This document shows, piece by piece, positions 51,380 to 60,523 of a stretch of 64,000 nt of DNA. Below the pieces are notes generated by a model, which saw nothing but the letters and a program-made list of their open reading frames with translations, was not told the origin of the DNA and did no database searches. Positions within the stretch are counted from its first letter, which is position 1. Each line of letters opens with the position of its first letter. The translations under genes and the position numbers were made by a program. The stretch spans positions 744,001 to 808,000 of the forward strand of contig NZ_JAEKFI010000001.1 in the NCBI RefSeq assembly GCF_016650635.1, read 5' to 3'. Origin of the DNA: Pseudomonas sp. TH43. Its GTDB lineage: Bacteria; Pseudomonadota; Gammaproteobacteria; Pseudomonadales; Pseudomonadaceae.

Positions 51380-53368
51380 ATGTCCTTGCCCAAGCATCAT
51401 CTGGAATTGCTCAGCCCTGCCCGCGATGTGGCCATCGCCCGTGAGGCGATCCTGCACGGCGCCGACGCCGTCTACATTGGTGGTCCGAGCTTCGGCGCCC
51501 GCCATAACGCCTGCAACGAAGTGAGCGAAATCGCCGATCTGGTGGAGTTCGCCCGCAAGTATCACGCGCGGATCTTCACCACCATCAACACCATCCTCCA
51601 CGACAACGAACTGGAGCCGGCGCGCAAGCTGATCCATCAGTTGTACGACGCTGGTGTCGACGCGCTGATCGTTCAGGATCTGGGCGTGATGGAACTGGAC
51701 ATCCCGCCGATCGAGCTGCACGCCTCGACCCAGACCGACATTCGCACCCTGGAGCGAGCAAAATTCCTCGACCAGGCCGGTTTCTCGCAGCTTGTTTTGG
51801 CCCGTGAGCTGAACCTGCAAGAGATCCGCGCCATCGCCGACGAAACCGACGCCGCCATCGAATTCTTCATCCATGGCGCGTTGTGCGTGGCGTTCTCCGG
51901 CCAGTGCAACATTTCCCACGCGCAGACCGGGCGCAGCGCCAACCGTGGCGACTGCTCGCAGGCCTGCCGTTTGCCGTACACCCTTAAAGATGAAAAGGGT
52001 GGCGTGATCGCCTACGAAAAACACCTGCTATCAATGAAAGACAATAACCAGAGCGCCAACATCCGCGCCCTGGTCGAAGCCGGCGTGCGCTCGTTCAAGA
52101 TCGAAGGTCGCTATAAGGACATGGGCTACGTGAAAAACATCACGGCCTATTACCGTCAGCGCCTCGACGACGTCCTCGAAGATCGTCCGGACCTCGCCCG
52201 CGCTTCCAGCGGCCGCACCGCGCACTTCTTCCTGCCGGACCCGGAAAAGACTTTCCACCGGGGCAGCACCGACTACTTCGTGACTGATCGCAAGATCGAC
52301 ATCGGCGCGTTCGACTCGCCGACCTTCACCGGTCTGCCGGTCGGCACCGTCGAAAAAGTCGGCAAGCGTGACATGCAGGTCGTGACCCACGAGCCACTGT
52401 CCAACGGCGATGGCCTTAACGTGCTGGTCAAACGTGACGTGGTCGGTTTCCGCGCTAACATCGCCGAAGCCAAGGGCGAGTTCGAAGAAGACGGCGAGAA
52501 GCGCTACCGCTACCGCGTCGAGCCGAACGAAATGCCGGAAGGCTTGTTCAAGCTGCGCCCGAACCACCCGCTCAATCGCAACCTCGACCATAACTGGCAA
52601 CAGGCACTGCAAAAGACCTCCTCCGAGCGTCGTGTGGCGTTGAGCTGGTTCGCCCGTCTGCGCGAAGAGCAGCTGGAAATCACCGCCACCAGCGAAGAAG
52701 GCATCAGCGCCAGTGTCACCCTGGACGGCCCGTTCGGCGTGGCCAACAAGCCTGAGCAAGCGCTGGAACAGTTGCGCGATCTGCTCGGTCAGCTCGGCAC
52801 CACGCAGTACCACGCCACCGACATCAAACTCGATGCGCCACAGGCATTCTTCATCCCGAACTCGCAGCTCAAATCCCTGCGTCGTGAAGTGATCGAAGCG
52901 CTGACTGCAGCTCGTGTTGCCGCGCATCCGCGTGGCAGCCGTAAAGCCGAAACCAGCCCGCCGCCGGTGTACCCGGATTCGCACCTGACGTTCCTGGCCA
53001 ACGTGTACAACCAGAAGGCCCGCGACTTCTATCACCGTCACGGCGTGAAGCTGATCGATGCGGCGTATGAAGCGCACGAAGAGCCAGGCGAAGTGCCGGT
53101 GATGATCACCAAGCACTGCCTGCGTTTCTCCTTCAACCTGTGCCCGAAACAGGCCAAAGGCGTGACCGGTGTGCGCACCAAAGTCGCGCCGATGCAGTTG
53201 ATCCACGGCGATGAAGTGCTGACGCTGAAGTTCGATTGCAAGCCGTGCGAGATGCACATCATCGGCAAGATGAAAGGCCACATCCTCAACCTGCCGCAAC
53301 CGGGCAGCGTGGTCGGCCACATCAGCCCCGAAGACCTGATGAAAACCATCCCGCGCGCACCGCACTGA
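51380..53368 (+). CDS. rlhA: U32 peptidase-family 23S rRNA C2501 hydroxylation protein RlhA (YdcP)
   Basis: 662 residues, very close over its whole length to E. coli YdcP/RlhA as I remember it (HHLELLSPARD, AIAREAILHGADAVYIGGP). The U32 TIM-barrel part has the Fe-S cysteines in SGQCNISHAQ, RGDCSQACRLPYTL and others. A DUF3656-type insert occupies ~390-520, and the C-terminal FDCKPCEMHIIGK closes the protein. RlhA is required for 5-hydroxycytidine at C2501 of 23S rRNA. It ends in a strong terminator shared with tRNA-Gln. Confidence 0.93.
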   Translation: MSLPKHHLELLSPARDVAIAREAILHGADAVYIGGPSFGARHNACNEVSEIADLVEFARKYHARIFTTINTILHDNELEPARKLIHQLYDAGVDALIVQDLGVMELDIPPIELHASTQTDIRTLERAKFLDQAGFSQLVLARELNLQEIRAIADETDAAIEFFIHGALCVAFSGQCNISHAQTGRSANRGDCSQACRLPYTLKDEKGGVIAYEKHLLSMKDNNQSANIRALVEAGVRSFKIEGRYKDMGYVKNITAYYRQRLDDVLEDRPDLARASSGRTAHFFLPDPEKTFHRGSTDYFVTDRKIDIGAFDSPTFTGLPVGTVEKVGKRDMQVVTHEPLSNGDGLNVLVKRDVVGFRANIAEAKGEFEEDGEKRYRYRVEPNEMPEGLFKLRPNHPLNRNLDHNWQQALQKTSSERRVALSWFARLREEQLEITATSEEGISASVTLDGPFGVANKPEQALEQLRDLLGQLGTTQYHATDIKLDAPQAFFIPNSQLKSLRREVIEALTAARVAAHPRGSRKAETSPPPVYPDSHLTFLANVYNQKARDFYHRHGVKLIDAAYEAHEEPGEVPVMITKHCLRFSFNLCPKQAKGVTGVRTKVAPMQLIHGDEVLTLKFDCKPCEMHIIGKMKGHILNLPQPGSVVGHISPEDLMKTIPRAPH

Positions 53369-53439
53369 GTGCAGAGCCTGCGCGGTGCCTCGGCGCCGCG
53401 CAGGCCATCCCTGCTCTGCCAGGCCAAATCGCAGGCATA

Positions 53440-53475
53440 AAAAAACGCCAACTTCTTGCGAAGTTGGCGTTTTTT
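53440..53475. terminator. Bidirectional terminator between rlhA and tRNA-Gln
   Basis: A perfect 16-bp stem AAAAAACGCCAACTTC / GAAGTTGGCGTTTTTT with loop TTGC. A and T runs allow use from both sides. Confidence 0.93.
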
Positions 53476-53481
53476 CGAATA

Positions 53482-53556
53482 TGGCAGGGGCGGCTGGATT
53501 TGAACCAACGCATGGCAGGATCAAAACCTGCTGCCTTACCGCTTGGCGACGCCCCT
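53482..53556 (-). tRNA. tRNA-Gln(TTG)
   Basis: 75 nt read leftward. The acceptor AGGGGCG pairs with CGCCCCT, with encoded CCA. The anticodon stem GCAGG/CCTGC encloses TTTTGAT, so the anticodon is TTG (Gln). GGTTCAAATCC forms the T arm. Confidence 0.96.
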
Positions 53557-53604
53557 ACAGCTCTTGTCAGCGGCTCCGTGAGGATCGCTGCGAGAACGGG
53601 GCGT

Positions 53605-53633
53605 AATTTACCAACATTAGTTTGGTTTGTGAA
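53605..53633 (-). promoter_or_regulatory. Promoter of tRNA-Gln
   Basis: Leftward -35 TTCACA (53628-53633) and -10 TAAATT (53605-53610) are 17 bp apart. They are followed by a GC-rich discriminator, ACGCCCCG. The mature tRNA starts about 48 bp further on. Confidence 0.6.
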
Positions 53634-53933
53634 GCACGAATTGAAATATTTTTTGTTTTAAAACAGCCACTTATTATTTTTGGCCGATTCAGGCCAAGGA
53701 TCAGGCCGTTTCGCGCCGTGCATCACACTGTGTACCAACCCCGCCGCGATACAGCGACACTCAACAACGCCCCACTTCGACACAGGCCAGACAAGTCCCG
53801 GCGCTCAAATGCACCCACGGTTTGAGGGATAAATTGGGAGCGCTGGCCAGCGACGTCTTTGATTTCATGGACGCGCTGAAGATCAAGCAAACGAAGCTCG
53901 GTGGTTCTGCAGATTCTTTGCCTGAACTGGCGT

Positions 53934-54000
53934 CATCGCGAGCAGGCTCACTCCTACAGGAGAACGCATTCCAAATGTAGGAGTGAGCCTGCTCGCGATG
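53934..54000. repeat. REP palindrome in the 53.6-54.0 kb gene-free stretch
   Basis: CATCGCGAGCAGGCTCACTC at 53934 and its inverted copy at ~53980 flank a short centre. The remaining 370 bp between the tRNA-Gln promoter and the DUF6124 gene contain only short open frames without ribosome sites. Confidence 0.83.
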
Positions 54001-54040
54001 AGGCCCGACCAGACACCCACAAACCCACTAACGTGCGTAA

Positions 54041-54397
54041 TTACTCGGTTGGCACAACAAGATCCAACGCCTTGTTCACCGCCAACTCTCCCAACATGAC
54101 CACTTGCGCAATGCCCAGCAGCGTATGGCGGTTTGATCCCTCCAGCATCCCGGCAAAATTGCCGAGCATGACCGAGGCGGACGCCAAGGAGCCGCAAGCG
54201 TTGGTCAACAACGACTCAGTGTCTGCGTGCGGATTGGCCATGAACAGAGCGTTGGGCGTGTAGGGTGTGGCCACGATCGCGGCAGGCAACAGGTAATGAT
54301 CAAGCGCACGCTCGGCCGCTTCGTGGAGCTTTCGTGAATTGGGCGATGCGTACGGGGACGCCGGATCGGTGATCGGTGGTTCGGGTGTCTTGGACAT
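54041..54397 (-). CDS. DUF6124-family protein
   Basis: 118 residues from the ATG at 54397; the frame is open to 54487 but the family starts at MSKTPEPP. The family pattern is SRKLHEAAERALDHYLLP, then LFMANPHADTESLLTNACGSLASAS and QVVMLGELAVNKALD. No signal or membrane segment is present. Pseudomonads carry several of these, often in tandem. The function is unknown. A damaged paralog lies just upstream. Confidence 0.85.
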   Translation of the reverse strand: MSKTPEPPITDPASPYASPNSRKLHEAAERALDHYLLPAAIVATPYTPNALFMANPHADTESLLTNACGSLASASVMLGNFAGMLEGSNRHTLLGIAQVVMLGELAVNKALDLVVPTE

Positions 54398-54502
54398 CAG
54401 CTGAAGCTCCAACAAGAACCGGTTCAGGTTCCTGGATAGAAAGCGTTCGCGGACGCTTCCGTGCAATGAGGGGGCACGCCCCCTCACCCATCTACACCGC
54501 GA

Positions 54503-54868
54503 CTAGTGCGGCAAGCGCTGGTTGTCCAGGACTCGGCCCACGACCAGCTCACTGAGCATGATCACCTGTTGCAGGATCAGCATCTTTCGACGCTGCGAAA
54601 TGTCTATCGAATCGGCAAGCTCACGCGCCATGTCACTGGCAGAAGACAAGGTTTCAGTCGCCTAAACGAGCAGCGTTTCGTCATCGACCGTCGGGTCGAT
54701 GAGGTAGATCCTGCCGGTCTTGCGGGTGGGGATTGAGGTCTTTAGTGCTGAGGGATTGAGGTAAAAGTTGATTGCGCGTTCTGTGGCCTCTTTTATGTTC
54801 TGAGGTTCGAGAGCGGCGTCGTAGGGGATTGGGTCGGTTTCTGGTGGGTTGGGCGTTACTTTGAACAT
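54503..54868 (-). pseudogene. DUF6124 paralog broken by one in-frame stop
   Basis: The frame from the ATG at 54868 reads MFKVTPNPPETDPIP..., then EATERAINFYLNPSALK, and meets TAG at codon 69 (54662-54664). It continues in the same frame as ATETLSSASDMARELADS and ...LQQVIMLSELVVGRVLD to a TAG at 54503. The two parts together match the intact neighbour over the full length, so a single base change explains the break. Readthrough cannot be excluded. Confidence 0.8.
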
Positions 54869-55490
54869 TTATCTAATTCCAAAAGTAGGGCCGCGCCCCT
54901 TCTCTACTAAAAGAAGGGTGGCAGCTGTGCGCAGGTTAGTAGACCGGTGGAATTAGCAAAACCGGCGCGCCCGAGAGCGCCCTGCGCACAACCACCATCA
55001 AGTGCAAGAAAAGACTTACCTGACTGAATGGGACTCGTGCGCTTACTAATTCTATCCGAGCTACTAAACCCGACCACTGATGGGCAGTGGCAGGTCAACG
55101 ATAGAGCCCGAGGGGCAAGCGCACAAGCCGGCGGATTCTGGCGTATGCGTAGGCAACGGCACAAGGTGTTGTAGCCTTTATGGCGTAACAGTTGGTGTAA
55201 ATTAAACGTGTTTGCAGAATCGTGTTTAAGCACTGCGACGATAGTGAATCCCTCGCCCACTTTTTCGGGGGGCTGAAAGCTTGGCTATCGGCTGTTTTGG
55301 CGGCATCCGGTGTCAGGATAGTTGTCGATTTACTCTTGTAGCATCACCATCGAACCTGTCCGGCCATCCGGTGGTATTCGACTTGAACTGCGCATCCGGG
55401 ATCAGCTAATCACTACCCTCTTTGGACCACTCGCAATCAGACTGGAACTCTTTCCAGATTCTTACTAAGGACAAACCACGCTTAAAAATA
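54869..55490. other. Gene-free stretch between DUF6124 pair and rhs debris
   Basis: About 620 bp. The only frame of note is a 117-codon minus-strand one at 54907-55260 without ribosome site or protein-like composition. A short minus-strand frame at 55406-55594 (MREGLKNVGLIGGDLTGRTP...) may be a remnant of a displaced gene. No confident element is present apart from the boundary repeat listed next. Confidence 0.45.
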
Positions 55491-55512
55491 TTCAAAAACG
55501 TGATCTGTCCCC
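55466..55512. repeat. Module-boundary repeat, copy 1
   Basis: The ~45-bp element starts GGACAAACCACGCTTAAA and ends CAAAAACGTGATCTGTCCCC. Diverged copies occur near 58397-58445 and 60441-60486, with a partial one at 58366-58386. Confidence 0.6.
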
Positions 55513-55708
55513 GAGAAATGCCGGCGAGCGTCTTTGGTGTCCGGCCAGTCAGATCCCCCCCGATCAGCCCGACGTTTTTCAATCCCTCGCGCATGCCTTG
55601 ATCCGTCTGTTCGCATCACTGCTTGAACGTCAGGTCCGATGGCAAGTTGGCCTCCAGTTTCTGGTATTTACCTTCCGTCAGCACTTCCCCTTTGCGACTG
55701 TTGGCTTC

Positions 55709-56337
55709 CCGGTGGCCGTCGGGGCGCACGCTGGCGACTCGTTGGTTGAGCACGTCGTACTCGTGCTGCCAGATTGCGACGGTGGGCTTTTCCAGTCCTA
55801 GGTAATGCTGGTGCTCGCGCAGCAGATTGCTGGCCGGATCGTGGAACCATTGCAGACGGCTATCGGCGTTATCGGCCAGCACCTGGTTGCCGTTGCCGTC
55901 ATAGGCGAAAGTTTCGCTTTGCGACTAGTCGCCCAAGGTGGCGCGACGCTCGGTCAAACGGCCCATCGGGTCGAAGCTCAACGAGATGACACGTTGGCCA
56001 TTGATCGATTGCGCGAGGCGTCCGGTGAGTGGGTCGTACTGATAGCGCGTGCTGCGGCCGTCGAAACCGCGTTCCTCAAGCAGGCGACCGACCGGGTCGT
56101 AGTGGAAGTGCGCACGTTGTTCGTTTTCGTTTTCCAGTGTCGTTAGTCGTCCGAGACGGTCCCAGCGATAGCGCAGGGTCTGCTCGGCAGCATCGACACG
56201 TTCGGCGATCAAACCGGCAGCGCTGTAGCTCCACGTGGTGCAGCGATCGAGACCGTCGACGTGGGACGATAACCGGCCTTCGGCGTCACGCTCAAAGCGC
56301 TCTTCGGTTTTGTCCGGGTGCTTGAACAGTATCAATT
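55709..56337 (-). pseudogene. Rhs core debris
   Basis: The stretch matches the full rhs gene at about 62542-63170 nearly base for base (offset 6833). It encodes YD-repeat core from KHPDKTEERFERDAEG to NQRVASVRPDGHR. It is interrupted by TAG at 55924-55926 where the intact gene has CAG. Flanking sequence (GREANSRKGEVLTEG on one side, RAYLSSVELILF on the other) is unrelated to Rhs. It lacks start, tip and most of the core. Confidence 0.85.
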
Positions 56338-56645
56338 CAACGCTACTTAAATAGGCGCGCAGCATAAAACGCGACAGCGCATCGCACTGGCTCGCCTTTT
56401 TAAGAATATATGTCCAATCGTGGCTGAAATCCGGTGGCGCAAGCTGTCGGGAACGTCCGTAGTCTCGCACCTCACCGGAGAGAAATACGAGGGATCTCGA
56501 CAATCTCTACACAGTCATCGAACCGAAGCCTAATTCTGACCAGCTGACGCCATTGCCCTCCACACCTCCTTATTCCTTTAGGCGTCAGCGGCAAGTTTCG
56601 CCTCACAGTGCCACTACACTGATCCTTGCCTAGCGAACTTAAATT

Positions 56646-57077
56646 TCATTTAAATTCAAAATACTCAATCATCATTCTCATTGGCATTGTCATATCAACT
56701 TTCAAGAATCCCAGCACCTCAAAAAACCATGAAAGATTATCTCCCATTACAGAAACATCATCTTCATCATTTGACAGCAGGCAGATAGCTAGCCGCGCCA
56801 GTAATACGTCCTTATCTTGAAAGTCACGTATTGCGCCTATCTCATCGATTTTCGCCCACCAAACCGAAGCCTCGGCCTTACAGACTTCAATTGGGATCTT
56901 GCCTTCCACATAGTCTTTAGCAAGACGCAAAGGATCATTCTCACAATCAGAGAATTTGATATCCAAAGCATCCACAACCTTGACCAAAAATCCGATCTGC
57001 TGCTTGAGCGCTTCGCGATTGTCAGATGGCCGAATAATCGCGCCAACGTTATATTTCTTAAAATCAATTTGATTCAT
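56646..57077 (-). CDS. Probable immunity protein of the orphan Rhs deaminase tip
   Basis: 143 residues; the ATG overlaps the rhs tip stop by four bases (ATGA), the usual toxin-immunity coupling. The product is acidic and helical (FLVKVVDALDIKFSD, DEIGAIRDFQDKDVLLARLA). There is no signal peptide, so it would neutralise the tip in the cytoplasm. No Pfam family is recognised. The GC content is clearly below that of the rhs core. The function is inferred from position only. Confidence 0.75.
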   Translation of the reverse strand: MNQIDFKKYNVGAIIRPSDNREALKQQIGFLVKVVDALDIKFSDCENDPLRLAKDYVEGKIPIEVCKAEASVWWAKIDEIGAIRDFQDKDVLLARLAICLLSNDEDDVSVMGDNLSWFFEVLGFLKVDMTMPMRMMIEYFEFK

Positions 57078-58330
57078 ACGACGTTAACCTTGAAATGTTG
57101 TAAAAGGTCGGCACACGAGGAGCAGGGAGCCTTATTTGTGCCATGACCATTTCCGGAGCCACCAATATTAACGGTCCGAATGGTTCCTCCAGCAGGATCA
57201 ATACCTGCATTCATAGCTTTATCCAAGCAAACCACCTCGGCGCATCCGCCGTGCCATTGGGCGCGTTTATCTGCTGGCGTACCCATCAGCCCCGCTGTTA
57301 CCTGGGAATTATGCGGCACTTTTTCACCGCTTACACCCGTAATAACATGGTCTCCTTGGCGGAACTCAGATGCCGCCCCAGATGTTTTCCCTCCTGCTAC
57401 CGCAGCGTCTGCTGCACCCTCGGCAGTGTTGGTTTTTTTGGAGCCAGATGTAGTGCCTTTTCGAGACAGTCCCAAAGCATCGGTCCAACCTATCGGATTC
57501 GGTGCGTACTGATAAAGGTTCAACCCGGCATCGTAACTGAGCGGATCCTTACTGATGAACCGCCCTACTGTGGGATCATAGTACCGATACCGGTTGTAAT
57601 GCAGCCCCGTCTCATGATCGTGATATTGCCCCTGAAAACGTATCGGGTTCATCACGCCATGCTGCCGTGCCCATTCCGAACGCTGTTCCGTCACCTGCCC
57701 CCACGCCTTGTACTGCGCGGTCCACGCCATGTTGCCTTGTGAATCAGTCAGCTCTTGCGGGGTACCGAGGTGATCACATTGGTACCAGGCCAACGCATCA
57801 AACGGTAATGCCGTGGCCTTGTGATTCCACAACGGGTCCTCATCCAGACTGTACTCACCGCTATAATCCGGCAGCCCAATCAGATCGATTGGCGCGTGCC
57901 GTACAGCCTGTGCAACAGGGACAAAAGTCCCCGGTTCGAAGACGTAGTGCACCGTGCGACCCGGCTCGCCATCGCTCTGCGCCGAGCTGCTTTCCCAGGC
58001 GAGGTTGTCGCCATCCCAGCCGTATAAGGTGAAGCCACAGCCAAGCTCGCGTTGTTTGCGTGCGTGCTCGTTTCTGTTCCAGAGAGAGCCTGCTTCTGGA
58101 CGTTGCTTGTAATGCGCGCGCGAGTTTTTGTGCAGGCGGCGTCCCAGTGCGTCGTAGGCGAAATCCACGCTCAGGCGCGGGTCTTCGAAATTCACCAGTC
58201 GATCAAACAGGTCCCAACGCATATCGGAACGTTGGCCGTTGTGCCAGCGCTGAATCTGGTTACCGCGTTCATCGTAGTCGTAATGCGTGCCGGCGTATTC
58301 GTGCAGTATATTGTCGACCAGTTGCTGCGC
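57074..58330 (-). pseudogene. Orphan Rhs C-terminal fragment with deaminase-type toxin tip
   Basis: Homology to the full rhs gene runs from 58330 to ~57480 (offset 3797). An in-frame TAA stands just upstream, so the N-terminal core is missing; the first Met in frame is at 58222 (382 residues). The core ends GRFISKDPLSYDAGLNLYQ...TDALGL, with Ala instead of Pro in the DPLGL cleavage motif. The ~130-residue tip carries GGCAEVVCLDKAMN and APCSSCADLL. These CAE and PCxxC zinc-site motifs are those of the YwqJ-like nucleic-acid/nucleotide deaminase group. It may be silent, or be joined to the full core by recombination. Confidence 0.85.
57480..58330. repeat. Direct repeat of rhs core end (with 61277-62127)
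   Basis: About 850 bp are nearly identical to 61277-62127 in the same orientation. Together with 55709-56337 / 62542-63170 this gives two long direct repeats that can recombine, joining the orphan deaminase tip to the full core. Confidence 0.88.
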
Positions 58331-58365
58331 GGGAATTTATAAGGGATAGACTGGATTTAAACAGT

Positions 58366-58445
58366 ATTAAAAACGTGATCCGCCCCTTAAAAATTCTCAG
58401 AGGCAGGTTACGTTTAATCAATCCTCAAAAACGTGGCCTGCCCCT
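58366..58445. repeat. Module-boundary repeat, partial copy and copy 2
   Basis: TTAAAAACGTGATCCGCCCC at 58366-58386 is a partial copy. GGCAGGTTACGTTTAATCAA... ending CAAAAACGTGGCCTGCCCC at ~58402-58444 is a fuller one. They lie directly beside the broken end of the orphan rhs fragment. Confidence 0.55.
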
Positions 58446-58512
58446 GATAAATTTCGTGGGCTTTTAGAGATTAAAACGTGACTATTCCGCTGCAACTTGA
58501 CCGAGAGTCAAC

Positions 58513-58830
58513 CTACACACGGAAGGCCTCATTTAAGCCAACCTCTTCATTCTCGCCCCCATCCTCAAGACACCTGAAATTTCTTCCCTTTAGTGCTGTT
58601 TTAAATAGGGTGTAAAGTTCTGCTGATTGGAAATTCACTTGGAGCCACAGGGATTCATCATCCCCATAAATGAGACGAGCATCGTAAGCTCCACTGCTAT
58701 TCAACGAGTAATCCTTTAAATAAAGATCACCGTCTTCCGCGTAAACACAAGCACTACTGGATTCAATTACGTCGATGACATGCCGGGCTGTAGAGTTGTC
58801 GTCTAACACCAATTTGTATTCATAACTCAT
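58513..58830 (-). CDS. Orphan immunity-like small protein
   Basis: 105 residues from the ATG at 58830; upstream codons to 58926 are open but not supported. The product is acidic, without signal or membrane part (YEYKLVLDDNSTARHVIDVI, ARLIYGDDESLWLQVNFQS). The closing part is GRNFRCLEDGGENEEVG. No family is recognised. Its place between rhs modules and its low GC suggest an immunity gene kept after its toxin tip was lost. Confidence 0.65.
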   Translation of the reverse strand: MSYEYKLVLDDNSTARHVIDVIESSSACVYAEDGDLYLKDYSLNSSGAYDARLIYGDDESLWLQVNFQSAELYTLFKTALKGRNFRCLEDGGENEEVGLNEAFRV

Positions 58831-58974
58831 GATCCACGCGACCTCCCTCGGACAGCCACAATCGACTGAAGCGCCATGAATGGTGAAGTATCTAAGACTC
58901 TTCATAACTTGAACCCCAGGGCTCACGCTTTATAAACATCAAAAAACGGTGCGCCCTGAGGGATTATAGAAGTG

Positions 58975-59331
58975 TTATTGCGCCCTGACCCATGTGGAAA
59001 TCATTTTCTTTATTTCATCCATCAAGGATAGTTTTCCAAATATAACAAGCTCACATCCCGCTTCCTTGTCGTTGTACGAGAAAACCTCATCGACCTCCTC
59101 GTCTAATACAATTCTAAGAATCTGACCATTTACCTCATTTCTTACAGAAAAAATCGGATTTCCGTCCATGAACGGCGTGCCGTTTGAAAAGAATGTATTG
59201 TAAAAAGGCGCCTTGAATACTTCACTAGCGACTTCGTTTTTCTGAACCTCTAGATAAAAGAATTTATAAAAAACCTGCTCTAGCTGGAAATAGCTGTCTT
59301 TGTTACTCAGGTAGGCATCAAAAATTTTTCT
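58975..59331 (-). pseudogene. 5'-truncated immunity-like gene, paralog A
   Basis: The frame is open from 59331 (a stop lies just before it) to the stop at 58975, about 118 codons. The only ATG is internal at 59169. It encodes FDAYLSNKDSYFQLEQVFYK..., then NPIFSVRNEVNGQILRIVLD and GCELVIFGKLSLMDEIKKMI. The second half is related to the fragment at 59978-60391. The start has been lost, so expression is doubtful. Confidence 0.6.
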
Positions 59332-59357
59332 CTACTCCAAAAATGCTTTGCCAGTAA

Positions 59358-59822
59358 CTAACTCTTTTCATTCAGTAGCTCCTGAAAAAACCGTACAAAA
59401 TCCTGTCGAACATCAGGAAATATCTTTTTCAACATGACGAAATACAAATAAATTGGTGTTAAATCATCTGAATCTTCTTCCCCCCAACCCCCTAGAGTTC
59501 CAAAGCAAAAAAGAGAGCATTTAGCCATGATGTAAGTTTCGGAGCTGGGAGTTTCGCACTGCGCCTCAATAGCACATAGCAGAGCGATAATATTCTTTAA
59601 ACAAGTATCTTCCCTGTCAATGCATTCCCGTGATATGGCTTCTGATAGAGCCAGGGTGATCGTTTGTAAATTCTCGGCTGAAATGGTCCCTAGCTTCCCC
59701 TTAATTATCAACTCTAGTAAAAAATTGGCTAGGTGACGCCTAAGCCTGTCAAAAGAAACACCGTCCTGAAGCAGTTGTTCTTCCAGGGCGTCAATCACTT
59801 GTGCGTCTTGGTTGTGAGCCAT
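59358..59822 (-). CDS. Orphan immunity-like protein
   Basis: 154 residues from the ATG at 59822; a GTG at 59888 would add 22. It is mostly helical (VIDALEEQLLQDGVSFDRLR, LANFLLELIIKG) with cysteines in the middle (ECIDREDTCLKN, LLCAIEAQCE, AKCSLFCFG). It ends PDVRQDFVRFFQELL. There is no signal peptide. No family is recognised. The position in the rhs array suggests immunity to a tip that is no longer present. Confidence 0.65.
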   Translation of the reverse strand: MAHNQDAQVIDALEEQLLQDGVSFDRLRRHLANFLLELIIKGKLGTISAENLQTITLALSEAISRECIDREDTCLKNIIALLCAIEAQCETPSSETYIMAKCSLFCFGTLGGWGEEDSDDLTPIYLYFVMLKKIFPDVRQDFVRFFQELLNEKS

Positions 59823-59977
59823 TCTGGAATCCCGGCATGATCCCTTTAATGCGGTGGAGTTCGGACCGTATTCATACAGATGGATCACCCACCGTTAAAG
59901 ATGACCGTTTTATATAAAGCAAAAATGATGCAAAAATAAATCCGTCCCCATTATTCCATCCTTCCTGAAACGGCATA

Positions 59978-60391
59978 TCAAGCAAGAGGCTTGATAACAT
60001 GAATCAAGAGAGAAGTATCAGGCTTTGGATCATATATGAACGTCAATACCTCGCTCCGCCGAGACTGAATCTGGAATGTCAGGCACGCGTCTGCCTCAAA
60101 CGTGTCGGCGGCATCAAACACCACCAACTTTTCAGCCCACTCAACAACCAGATTTTCGATGTAAGATGGACTTCCAAATATAACAAGTTCACACACCTTA
60201 TCCTTTTCGTCTTTTTCCCTTTCATGACTTTGGTGCTCTAGGCTCGGCTTGGTCTACCTGAGCAGCGACACCATAGCTTCTCATCTTTTGAGTATATCTC
60301 CGTAAAAAAACATATCATCAAATGAAAAAATGACTCTCAAGTTTTTGGGAATTAGCACTATTGAATTCTCGTCAGAAGGGTGAAAAATCAT
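59978..60391 (-). pseudogene. Broken immunity-like gene, paralog B
   Basis: The ATG at 60391 opens 36 codons (MIFHPSDENSIVLIPKN..., FSFDDMFFYG) and stops at 60281. A second open part (60240-59978) contains CELVIFGSPSYIENLVVEWA and ends HVIKPLA. Both halves align in order with paralog A (IFSVRNEVNGQILRIV... and CELVIFGKLSLMDEI), so a frame-disrupting insertion of some tens of bases separates them. Confidence 0.6.
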
Positions 60392-60440
60392 TCCAAGATT
60401 TTAAAAAAACTTCACGCGGGGCAATTCCCGCCGATCTTGT

Positions 60441-60486
60441 TAGGGGCAAACCGTGCTTGTTAGTTTTTGAAAACATGATCCACCCC
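60441..60486. repeat. Module-boundary repeat, copy 3
   Basis: GGGGCAAACCGTGCTTGTTA... to GAAAACATGATCCACCCC aligns with copy 1 over about 45 positions. It separates the immunity gene of the full rhs from the decayed paralog B. Confidence 0.55.
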
Positions 60487-60523
60487 TTTATGCTCCCGCA
60501 AGATTAACCTCAAGCCCGCACAA

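Noticed and set aside
53622..53825. 67-codon frame behind tRNA-Gln
   Set aside because: It overlaps the tRNA promoter region and has no ribosome site or recognisable sequence.
54907..55260. 117-codon minus-strand frame
   Set aside because: The composition is atypical (many Cys, Pro and Ser without order) and there is no start signal.
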